In this document: positions 1 through 5,779 of the stretch, piece by piece
How the letters are laid out: each line of letters begins with the position of its first letter
Position numbering within the stretch: the first letter of the stretch is position 1
Source: Methylococcaceae bacterium
GTDB taxonomy: Bacteria; Pseudomonadota; Gammaproteobacteria; Methylococcales; Methylomonadaceae
Assembly: GCA_030699345.1 (NCBI GenBank)
Contig: JAUYMX010000440.1
Span: 1 to 13,603, forward strand
DNA: 13,603 nt
Reading direction: 5' to 3'
Translations under genes and position numbers: made by a program
Notes under the pieces: model-generated
What the model saw: the letters and a program-made list of their open reading frames with translations, nothing else
Told to the model about the DNA's origin: nothing
Databases searched by the model: none

Positions 1-163
1 TATTAACAGCTCGGTTTCTGATGGCTTTTTTCGGCAAGGCTTTTTTGATTTGTTGAATGCCGACATCATCAAATAAATCAGGAACTGGATTCTTAGCATT
101 TGCACCAATAGGCAGCATGACAGCAGCCAATAATGATGCGACGAATATGTTTTTAGTTTTCAT
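1..163 (-). CDS. Exported protein of unknown function, N-terminal part only
   Basis: An open frame on the minus strand starts at ATG 163-161 and runs off the left edge without a stop, giving 54 residues. It begins MKTKNIFVASLLAAVMLPIG and continues to an ANA-K junction near residue 23. This is a typical Sec signal peptide: basic start, hydrophobic core and small residues at -3 and -1. The visible mature part is charged (NPVPDLFDDVGIQQIKKALP). A GGGA ribosome-binding-like sequence lies about 9 bases upstream of the ATG. The plus-strand frame over the same bases (57-239) has no such features. The gene is divergent from nirJ and shares its 368-base upstream region, so co-regulation is possible. 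I do not recognise the family. A periplasmic protein linked to heme d1 or nitrite metabolism would fit the context, but this is only a guess. Confidence 0.7.
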   Translation of the reverse strand, partial: MKTKNIFVASLLAAVMLPIGANAKNPVPDLFDDVGIQQIKKALPKKAIRNRAVN

Positions 164-266
164 TTTAATAATTCCCAACTTGGTTTTTTGTTGGGCAAAG
201 TATGGTTTAAATCGTAGGGAAATTTGTGACGCAGCCTAAGCTTTTGCTTACATGCTGTCAGTAATT

Positions 267-279
267 ACGTGACACACGT
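267..279. repeat. Short perfect palindrome ACGTG-ACA-CACGT
   Basis: The arms are 5-base perfect inverted repeats around a 3-base centre, about 104 bases upstream of the minus-strand exported-protein start. This could be a dimeric regulator site. At this size it could also arise by chance. Confidence 0.25.
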
Positions 280-312
280 GGCATTTTTAGAGGGGTGCTG
301 CTCGAAACCTGC

Positions 313-333
313 CTGAATCTCTCTGAGAGTCAG
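313..333. repeat. 21-base imperfect inverted repeat (candidate operator or hairpin)
   Basis: Arms CTGAATCTC and GAGAGTCAG pair at 8 of 9 positions around a 3-base TCT loop. The repeat lies mid-way between the divergent genes. It could be a regulator binding site or a small RNA hairpin. I do not recognise it as a known operator. Confidence 0.3.
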
Positions 334-476
334 ATATTTGCGATAAAACATCGGGGCAAATTTTAGCATGCATAGCCACTGCAATCGCTCCTGGTTGTTC
401 CTTATAATAATCCGCCGGACAAATTAAGCTGATTGTCGTGCATAGCATTTTAGATAATGATAGCCTGTCGATACTT

Positions 477-493
477 GTTGAAAATATATCAAC
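477..493. promoter_or_regulatory. Candidate operator upstream of nirJ (FNR-like, non-canonical spacing)
   Basis: The sequence GTTGA-N7-TCAAC forms a 17-base dyad 38 bases before the nirJ ATG. The core TTGA/TCAA halves resemble those of FNR/Dnr/NnrR regulators, which commonly control denitrification and heme d1 genes. However, the halves are 7 bases apart, whereas the usual FNR/Dnr box has 6. It is therefore one base too long to be called a standard site. It could still bind a relative, or be an unrelated palindrome. Confidence 0.3.
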
Positions 494-531
494 CAATATC
501 GGCTTTTACCCACCCCTAATCAGTTAATCTC

Positions 532-1674
532 ATGTTTCGACTCAGCCAATACATGCGCGAACTTATCGCGCCAACCCCGATCAAACCGGCACGTAAACCT
601 GCGGCGCCGGTGGTGATTTGGAATTTGATTCGCCGCTGCAACCTTACCTGCAAGCATTGCTATACCACTTCAGCAGATAAAGACTTCCCCGGCGAATTGA
701 CTACGCCGGAAATTTACACGGTGATGGATGATTTAAAGGCCTTTAAAGTGCCGGTGCTGATTTTGTCCGGCGGCGAGCCGTTGCTGCATCCGGACATTTT
801 CAACATTTCCCGCCGCGCCAAGGATATGGGCTTTTACGTGGCGCTATCCAGCAACGGCACCAAAATATCCAAAGACAATATCGATGAAATTGCCGCCATT
901 GATTATCAGTACATTGGTGTTAGTTTGGATGGCATTAAAGATACCCACGATGAATTCCGGCGGGTAAAAGGCTCGTTTGATGAGGCCTTGCGTGGCGTGC
1001 ATTTATGCCTGGATAAAGGCATTAAAGTCGGCATTCGCTTTACGCTGACGCAAGATAACGCCAAAGATTTTCCTGCGTTGTTGCAATTGATGGACGATAA
1101 CGACATCGACAAATTTTATCTATCGCATTTGAATTACGGTGGCCGCGGCAATAAAAATCGCAAAGATGATGCCCATTTTGCAATGACCCGCGATGCCATG
1201 GATTTAATGTTCGAATCTTGCTATGAATGGCTTAAAGCCGGTAAAGACCGGGAGTTTGTCACCGGCAACAACGATGCTGATGCCGTGTATTTCCTGCATT
1301 GGGTAAGTAAACATTTCCCCGATAAAGTCGAACACATCAGAGCCAAACTGGAACAATGGGGCGGTAATGCCTCGGGGGTGAATGTCGCCAATATAGATAA
1401 CTTGGGCAACGTGCATCCGGATACTTTCTGGTGGCATTACAACTTAGGTAACGTCAAAGACCGACCGTTTTCGGAAATATGGATGGATATATCCGATCCG
1501 CTAATGGCAGGGCTCAAGCAAAATCCAAGGCCATTGGAAGGCCGCTGCGGCACGTGTTATTACCAGCACATTTGCAACGGCAATACCCGTGTTCGAGCGG
1601 CACAAACTACGGGTAATTATTGGGCTGAAGATCCGGGTTGTTATCTGACTGATTCGGAAATTTCGGCGCCGTGA
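532..1674 (+). CDS. nirJ: Heme d1 biosynthesis radical SAM protein NirJ
   Basis: This 380-residue radical SAM enzyme matches NirJ, which acts in heme d1 synthesis by removing propionate side chains of didecarboxysiroheme. Heme d1 is the cofactor of cytochrome cd1 nitrite reductase NirS. The radical SAM cluster is C36-x3-C40-x2-C43 (CNLTCKHCY), followed by the GGEP S-adenosylmethionine-binding motif at 80-83. The C-terminus carries C339, C342, C348 and C370 (CGTCYYQHIC then a later Cys), the pattern that ligates an auxiliary iron-sulfur cluster in NirJ and other SPASM/twitch-type proteins. The length and the N-terminus MFRLSQYMREL agree with the family as I remember it, so I keep ATG 532 even though no Shine-Dalgarno sequence is visible before it. 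No other d1 genes (nirF, nirDLGH, nirE, nirS) lie in the window. A related SPASM-like peptide-modifying enzyme is the main alternative. Confidence 0.88.
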   Translation: MFRLSQYMRELIAPTPIKPARKPAAPVVIWNLIRRCNLTCKHCYTTSADKDFPGELTTPEIYTVMDDLKAFKVPVLILSGGEPLLHPDIFNISRRAKDMGFYVALSSNGTKISKDNIDEIAAIDYQYIGVSLDGIKDTHDEFRRVKGSFDEALRGVHLCLDKGIKVGIRFTLTQDNAKDFPALLQLMDDNDIDKFYLSHLNYGGRGNKNRKDDAHFAMTRDAMDLMFESCYEWLKAGKDREFVTGNNDADAVYFLHWVSKHFPDKVEHIRAKLEQWGGNASGVNVANIDNLGNVHPDTFWWHYNLGNVKDRPFSEIWMDISDPLMAGLKQNPRPLEGRCGTCYYQHICNGNTRVRAAQTTGNYWAEDPGCYLTDSEISAP

Positions 1675-1692
1675 TTTATCTATTATCTGGTT

Positions 1693-1715
1693 GTAGGAGC
1701 GGGCCTTGCCCGCGA
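1693..1715 (+). repeat. REP-like element, left copy
   Basis: The sequence starts GTAGGAGCGGGC and ends CTTGCCCGCGA. It has the internal palindrome GCGGGC-CTT-GCCCGC and a GTAG-type head, the format of REP sequences known from Pseudomonas and other gammaproteobacteria and mobilised by RAYT (tnpA-REP) proteins. It begins 18 bases after the nirJ stop. Confidence 0.7.
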
Positions 1716-1726
1716 TAACTGATCTA

Positions 1727-1742
1727 ATACCAATCCCAATAA
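1727..1742. repeat. Second-shell inverted repeat, left arm
   Basis: ATACCAATCCCAATAA is a perfect reverse complement of 1912-1927. These arms enclose about 169 bases and could be the terminal inverted repeats of a small non-autonomous element that inserted between the REP copies. I do not recognise the family. Confidence 0.55.
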
Positions 1743-1791
1743 ATTCATATCTTATTGTTTCTTAGATTATTGAAGGCTAGCTCAACGTTAA

Positions 1792-1869
1792 GGATTAACC
1801 GTTCGCCCTGAGCCTGTCGAAGGGTGAAAGGTTAATCCGTTCATGGTTCGACAAGCTCACCACGAACGG
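1792..1869. repeat. Central hairpin pair with TGAGCNTGTCGAA-type motif
   Basis: The left half (1792-1838) is itself a hairpin: GGATTAACC pairs exactly with GGTTAATCC, and TTCGCCCT pairs with AGGGTGAA at 7 of 8. It carries TGAGCCTGTCGAA. The right half carries the reverse complement of the related TGAGCTTGTCGAA. The two halves can also pair with each other through CCGTTCG and CGAACGG, so alternative folds compete. From memory, repeats with this TGAGC-TGTCGAA core are scattered in intergenic regions of many proteobacteria. Confidence 0.6.
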
Positions 1870-1911
1870 CTTAACTTAATGACATTGAATTCCTAGGCTT
1901 TAATTAAAAAC

Positions 1912-1927
1912 TTATTGGGATTGGTAT
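1912..1927. repeat. Second-shell inverted repeat, right arm
   Basis: TTATTGGGATTGGTAT is the exact reverse complement of 1727-1742. Beyond the 16 bases the match becomes sporadic on both sides. Confidence 0.55.
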
Positions 1928-1966
1928 AACATGATGATAACAATTCTTGGTGTTGACGATATTCAT

Positions 1967-1989
1967 TCGCGGGCAAGGCCCGCTCCTAC
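1967..1989 (-). repeat. REP-like element, right copy in opposite orientation
   Basis: This is an exact 23-base reverse complement of the copy at 1693-1715, starting TCGCGGGC and ending GCTCCTAC. Head-to-head or tail-to-tail REP pairs like this form BIME-type units in other bacteria. The spacing here (about 250 bases) is longer than in a simple BIME because other repeats lie in between. Confidence 0.7.
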
Positions 1990-2033
1990 CAAATTGACTA
2001 TCTATGCTCCCTGCAAAACTGGCATTAATAAAA

Positions 2034-5000
2034 TTACTGCACCTTCAACGACAACATGCAGCTCAGCTCATTATTTTCGCGGGGCGGGTCAATCACCGTA
2101 TCAAGCGTAAACACCCGATCATTAGCGATACCGCCTTTTTGCACCAGATATTTAGCGATGACTTGCGCCCGTTCCGATGCCAGGTTTTTCAGCCGTTGCG
2201 GTTCGGGTGGAATTAATTCGGATAACTTTTGTTTGGCGACCGCATAAAAATCATCCTTCGATGGGATTAGTAATTTCGGGGTATCGCCGAATAGTGGTTT
2301 TTTAGCCAGATTCGGAAACTTTTCCATAAATTGCGCGATCATTAAGCGCCGATAATCTTCGTCGCTTATCTCGACGTATTCCGGGCGGATTTTTCTACCG
2401 CCTTCTTTAGCGATTTCCGCACTACGGATGTTTTTTAATTGATCGTACAAGGCATCATCCTGCATCGACGGCCAATCTTCTTGTTGAAATACCGCGCCCT
2501 TGATTTCCACCGACAATTCCGGTTTTTCAGTCAATGCTTTTGCCAAGCCGGACAGCTTGGTTTGTTGCTCAGGTTTAAGCTCTGCACTGCCTGATTCAAA
2601 AGCAATCTGGCTAAGATCGGCATCAGATCCAACCAGTGACGCCAATGCCCGAAAGGGTGAGGTAATTATCTTGCTGATGCTATTCACCAAGGCATCAACT
2701 ACCAAATGAGAAATACTGAATTGGGGATCTTCAAAGCTGCCGGTGATCGGCACATCCAAATTAATTTTGCCGTCGCTGTCTTTCATCAATGCCACGGCCA
2801 GCTCCAACGGCAGGTTAGCGGCATCAGGGTTGTCGACTTTTTCGCCCAACTCAAATTGATCGATCAATATGGAGTTGGAAGCAGTCAACAGCCCTTGCTT
2901 AACGTTATATTTCAAGCCGAGCGTTATTTTGCCTTTTTCGACTTTATATCCGGCAAATTGCACCATGTAGGGCGAAATCAACGGCATGGGCATACCGATA
3001 AAATTTAATTCGACATTGTAGTCACCCAGGTAAGGGCTAATCTCGCCTTTGACGTTAACGGGGGAAAGTTCGTAGGCATTGCCTTTTAATTCAACCTTTA
3101 CGAGCGAATTTCTTTCCGAGGAAAAATTCTGCGCGCCGCCGTCCAAACTTTTAATGGGCGCAGCAAACGGTAAAATTAACGATAAATCGGAAAAATCAGA
3201 CGCGCCATCGACAATCTGCAATGAGTCCAGCTTGAATGAAGGCGGCTTTGCTGTCTGACCAGCCGCCGCTTTGCTCACGGTTTTAGGGCTTTTGGGGGCT
3301 GGTTTATCTTCCAGCAAAATATCCGAAAAGTTACTGGATTTATCTTTTCTAATCACCACCCGTGCATAGGGTTTGTTGATGAGCAATTTTTTGGCCTTAT
3401 AGCTATTGCCCAACACGTCCACATCAACATCTTGCAGGGTCAAGTTGTCCCACTTAACAAAGTCTTTATTTTTAAGCTGATCTCGAGTCAGCAACTTGGC
3501 AATGCCGGTGTTACCGGTAAAGTTGATCGCTAATTTGTCTTCCTGCTGCTTAAGAGCGAGCTTGCCGGTGACGCCCAACTTACCGGAAATAATATCTAGC
3601 CGGGCGAATTTATCGACATACGGCTGAAATTTATCCAGCGCAATACCGTCAACGGCCACCGCTGTCTGCAAGGCAAAGGGTTGTAAGGTAGTGTTGCCAT
3701 CCAATTTGATTAAACCACCGTTATTAATGCCGACACTGACCTGAAAAGGCATCGCCGTGCCGTCTTGATTGCTCACATTGCTCAACTGCAAGTTGATCGG
3801 CTTGGCAGACATCGCGACCGGTTTTTTCAGTGTTTTATCGGTAAAGTCCAGGCCAAAGTTGCTTAACGCAATGGTGTTGACTTTGATGTTCCATGGCGAT
3901 GATGCCGGTTCGGCGGCTTGGACGTTGTCGGCTTGAGGCTGGCTCGTGCTGCCTGCAAATAACGCTTGGTAGTTGCTAACGCCGTCGGCATTGAGCCAAG
4001 CTTGTGCATTAGCGCCGTCTGCGGTTAATGCATCAAGCAAAATATCGTGTTTTTTTAAATCCGCGCTTAGACCAGTTAGCGCCAGCGTGGGAATTGTCAC
4101 CAGCGGTTTACCGGCACCGGGCTCTGAAAACTGGAAGTCTCGTAAGGTTAATTTGCCTTGTCCGACTCTAACATCCGGTTCACCCTCACCCAAGTTAATT
4201 TCAGCGTCAGCATGCAGCGTAATGGACGGCGTTTTCAGCAAAATTTTGCCGGGTTGCTCCATACTCACCTGCACATCGCGTAATTCAATATTGCTTTGCT
4301 TGATTACCAGTTGCAGATTTTTGTCGACCTGGCTCAGTTGGTAATCAGCTTCAATCAATTCAGAGCCTTGAATATCAGCAGGCAATGTTAACCCTGCCAG
4401 CGTAATCACTCGCGCCAGCTTTACACCGTCTAACTTAAGATGCCCCGCCGATTGCAAGGGTTGGAGTGCAAACGAGCCTTGCCATTCCAGATTGCCGCCG
4501 GAACTTAATGCTAACGACAGCGCCAATTTCGCGGAATTTTCCGGTTGTGTACTGAAATTTTCAAGATTGAAATTCAGCGGGATAACGTCTTCTTTTTGAT
4601 TGACATCTTCCCAGCTTAATTTGCCCTCAGCGATGGCCAGCTTGATGACGCTGACCGGAAAAGATTGGCTGTCACTGGGTTGTTGATCGGTGTCAGCTTT
4701 AACCAGATCGCTAAAGTTAAACTTACCGTCCGCTTGCCGAGCCAGTCGAACAAACGGCTTTTGCAGCTGAATATCGTTAATCACCACGGCCGATTGTTTG
4801 ACTGATTCGACGGCATCAAGGTCGACATAAAACTTGTCGAAGCTGACAAACGGCTGGCTGTTGCTCTCTTTAAGTTCAAAGCCTTGTAAACTGAATTGCA
4901 ATTTGAAGGGATTGAACTGAATATCAGCAACCGCAGCGTCTCTGCCGATAGACTCCTTAACAAGTTGCGGCAGTTTTGCTTTTAATAGTGCCGGTGCGGC

Positions 5001-5090
5001 ATAAAATCCCACCCCGGCGTACACAAGTACAGCGCCGCCAATTATCAACACTGGTTTAACCAAATAGGACAATAAGCGCGGTTTTGTCAT
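2034..5090 (-). CDS. AsmA-like DUF748 family envelope protein with OmpA-like C-terminus
   Basis: This 1018-residue protein begins with a single membrane segment (about residues 11-32) and then a long, beta-rich region typical of DUF748 proteins in the AsmA/TamB/YhdP superfamily. An early signature is the stretch about AVADIQFNPFKLQFSLQGFE, followed by repeated alternating segments such as VVINDIQLQKPFVRL. The family is thought to sit in the inner membrane and reach across the periplasm, probably in lipid transport or envelope maintenance. A second part from about residue 820 (QIAFESGSAELKPEQQTKL) resembles the start of an OmpA-like peptidoglycan-binding domain, and the C-terminus contains the late RAQVIAKYLVQKGGI segment of that fold. 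AGGA lies about 7 bases before the ATG. The upstream gene ends in a terminator, so this gene probably has its own promoter. TACAAT at 5124-5129 (minus strand) is a weak -10 candidate. Its substrate is unknown. Confidence 0.85.
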   Translation of the reverse strand: MTKPRLLSYLVKPVLIIGGAVLVYAGVGFYAAPALLKAKLPQLVKESIGRDAAVADIQFNPFKLQFSLQGFELKESNSQPFVSFDKFYVDLDAVESVKQSAVVINDIQLQKPFVRLARQADGKFNFSDLVKADTDQQPSDSQSFPVSVIKLAIAEGKLSWEDVNQKEDVIPLNFNLENFSTQPENSAKLALSLALSSGGNLEWQGSFALQPLQSAGHLKLDGVKLARVITLAGLTLPADIQGSELIEADYQLSQVDKNLQLVIKQSNIELRDVQVSMEQPGKILLKTPSITLHADAEINLGEGEPDVRVGQGKLTLRDFQFSEPGAGKPLVTIPTLALTGLSADLKKHDILLDALTADGANAQAWLNADGVSNYQALFAGSTSQPQADNVQAAEPASSPWNIKVNTIALSNFGLDFTDKTLKKPVAMSAKPINLQLSNVSNQDGTAMPFQVSVGINNGGLIKLDGNTTLQPFALQTAVAVDGIALDKFQPYVDKFARLDIISGKLGVTGKLALKQQEDKLAINFTGNTGIAKLLTRDQLKNKDFVKWDNLTLQDVDVDVLGNSYKAKKLLINKPYARVVIRKDKSSNFSDILLEDKPAPKSPKTVSKAAAGQTAKPPSFKLDSLQIVDGASDFSDLSLILPFAAPIKSLDGGAQNFSSERNSLVKVELKGNAYELSPVNVKGEISPYLGDYNVELNFIGMPMPLISPYMVQFAGYKVEKGKITLGLKYNVKQGLLTASNSILIDQFELGEKVDNPDAANLPLELAVALMKDSDGKINLDVPITGSFEDPQFSISHLVVDALVNSISKIITSPFRALASLVGSDADLSQIAFESGSAELKPEQQTKLSGLAKALTEKPELSVEIKGAVFQQEDWPSMQDDALYDQLKNIRSAEIAKEGGRKIRPEYVEISDEDYRRLMIAQFMEKFPNLAKKPLFGDTPKLLIPSKDDFYAVAKQKLSELIPPEPQRLKNLASERAQVIAKYLVQKGGIANDRVFTLDTVIDPPRENNELSCMLSLKVQ

Positions 5091-5129
5091 CAGAATTCCT
5101 GGCTAGTTTTAACGTTAGGCGGCATTGTA

Positions 5130-5165
5130 AACAAAAAAGGCGCTATTTAACGTCGCCTTTTTGTT
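5130..5165 (-). terminator. Rho-independent terminator after the tautomerase gene
   Basis: Read on the minus strand, AACAAAAAGGCG pairs with CGCCTTTTTTGTT across an 11-base loop. This gives a GGCG/CGCC core flanked by A and T runs. It starts 28 bases after the stop of the MIF-like gene and ends 40 bases before the DUF748 start, so it should separate their transcripts. Because of the A/T flanks it could also work in the opposite direction, though no plus-strand gene needs it. Confidence 0.75.
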
Positions 5166-5192
5166 AGATATACACTAAACGAGCGGCTTAAA

Positions 5193-5540
5193 TTAACCGA
5201 AAGTTGAACCGTTCCAGCCCCAGAACTCAGCCGGGCAGTTGCTGAATTCAATATAAATCCGCTCAGCAGTTAACGATAACGCACTCGTTAACAACTTACT
5301 TAACGATGCTGATAGCACCTTCGCTTGAGCCGCCGTTAATCCTATGCTTTTACATTCAAGATACGCCAGCGGCTGATTGCTGCCGCCAAATAACATGGCT
5401 TTGCCGCCAGTCACTTGCACCATCACATAACGTTCTGGTTTACCGGTTTCTTTGGCAAGTAATTGAGAAAGCTCCTTGAGTAATTGTTCGGATTGGCTTT
5501 GCTCAATAGTAACGTTGGTACTGAGTTTTAAGAATGGCAT
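5193..5540 (-). CDS. MIF / phenylpyruvate tautomerase family protein
   Basis: This 115-residue protein has the length and fold signature of the macrophage migration inhibitory factor family. After Met removal the N-terminal residue would be Pro (MPFLKLSTN), the catalytic base of this superfamily. TGKPERYV around residue 34, MLFGGSNQP at 49-57, the SIG motif at 65-67 and the C-terminal GWNGSTFG align with the animal protein. K34, I66 and Y96 correspond to the MIF active-site residues Lys32, Ile64 and Tyr95. Two differences stand out: E98 replaces the usual Asn97, and the CxxC oxidoreductase motif of animal MIF is absent. Such enzymes form cytosolic trimers and tautomerise phenylpyruvate-like keto-enols; the natural bacterial substrate is usually unknown. 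AGGGA precedes the ATG by about 7 bases. The gene is divergent from the efflux regulator and ends in its own terminator. Confidence 0.85.
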   Translation of the reverse strand: MPFLKLSTNVTIEQSQSEQLLKELSQLLAKETGKPERYVMVQVTGGKAMLFGGSNQPLAYLECKSIGLTAAQAKVLSASLSKLLTSALSLTAERIYIEFSNCPAEFWGWNGSTFG

Positions 5541-5700
5541 GGCGGGTTCCCTAAATAAAGTAATGATTAAGCTGGGATGACGAACCGATCTCCAGATGAG
5601 AAAGAAAATGCATTTTACGGCTGCTAGTTTACAAACAACTTGGTTGATTGCGCTAATTAATGGAATTGCTGCCGATCTAAGAAAATCACAACATCACAAA

Positions 5701-5729
5701 TTGACAATCAATCGTTTGATTGATATTGT
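5701..5729 (+). promoter_or_regulatory. Sigma-70-type promoter of the efflux operon
   Basis: A perfect -35 hexamer TTGACA (5701-5706) is followed after exactly 17 bases by TATTGT (5724-5729), which matches the -10 consensus at 4 of 6 positions. Transcription would start near 5736, about 44 bases before the regulator ATG. The spacer itself is the palindromic operator, so a bound repressor would block RNA polymerase directly. Confidence 0.6.
5705..5722. promoter_or_regulatory. Operator 1, likely TetR-regulator binding site
   Basis: CAATCAATCGTTTGATTG is symmetric at 16 of 18 positions, with perfect 7-base arms CAATCAA/TTGATTG. It lies between the -35 and -10 boxes. Binding by the adjacent TetR-family protein is inferred from position and symmetry, not from a known consensus. 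Confidence 0.65.
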
Positions 5730-5731
5730 CT

Positions 5732-5749
5732 AATTCAATCGTTTGATTT
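5732..5749. promoter_or_regulatory. Operator 2, second copy of the same site
   Basis: The 14-base core TCAATCGTTTGATT (5735-5748) repeats exactly the core at 5708-5721, at a 27-base offset. Outside the core the symmetry is weaker (14 of 18). It covers the expected transcription start, so it could strengthen repression or bind a second dimer. Confidence 0.6.
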
Positions 5750-5779
5750 AATTTCTTGTAAACAATTCCCCGAGGCGGC

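Larger units (their letters stand above)
164..531. other. Divergent intergenic region between exported protein and nirJ
   Basis: These 368 bases separate two divergent starts and should hold both promoters. No convincing coding frame is visible; the minus frame at 287-496 lacks a ribosome binding site and family features. The region holds three short inverted repeats: 267-279 (ACGTG-ACA-CACGT), 313-333 and 477-493. A GATAAT at 453-458 could be a -10 box for nirJ, but no good -35 box sits at the right distance. No strong sigma-70 promoter is obvious. Confidence 0.5.
1693..1989. repeat. Nested inverted-repeat structure between convergent genes
   Basis: About 297 bases between the nirJ and DUF748 stops are organised as symmetric shells. 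The outer arms (1693-1715 and 1967-1989) are perfect 23-base reverse complements. Inside them, 1727-1742 and 1912-1927 are perfect 16-base reverse complements (ATACCAATCCCAATAA). In the centre, 1799-1823 and 1845-1869 pair at about 19 of 25 positions. The linkers between shells are AT-rich and only weakly paired. No coding frame is supported. The shape suggests repeats inserted inside one another or a MITE-like element. A transcript in either direction could fold into a long hairpin, so it may also act as a bidirectional terminator for the two convergent genes. Confidence 0.75.

Noticed and set aside
57..239. 60-codon plus-strand frame at the left edge
   Set aside because: It overlaps the minus-strand start that has a clear signal peptide and ribosome site, and it has no such support itself.
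477..493. Canonical FNR/Dnr box upstream of nirJ
   Set aside because: The half-sites are 7 rather than 6 bases apart, so I list it only as a non-canonical candidate.
287..496. 69-codon minus-strand frame upstream of nirJ
   Set aside because: No ribosome site or recognisable domain, and it covers the palindromes expected in a regulatory region.
1693..1989. CRISPR-like array in the repeat region
   Set aside because: The repeats are inverted and nested, not direct copies with regular spacers.
3973..4344. 123-codon plus-strand frame inside the DUF748 gene
   Set aside because: Shadow frame within a strongly supported gene; Ser/Leu/Cys-rich composition and no ribosome site.
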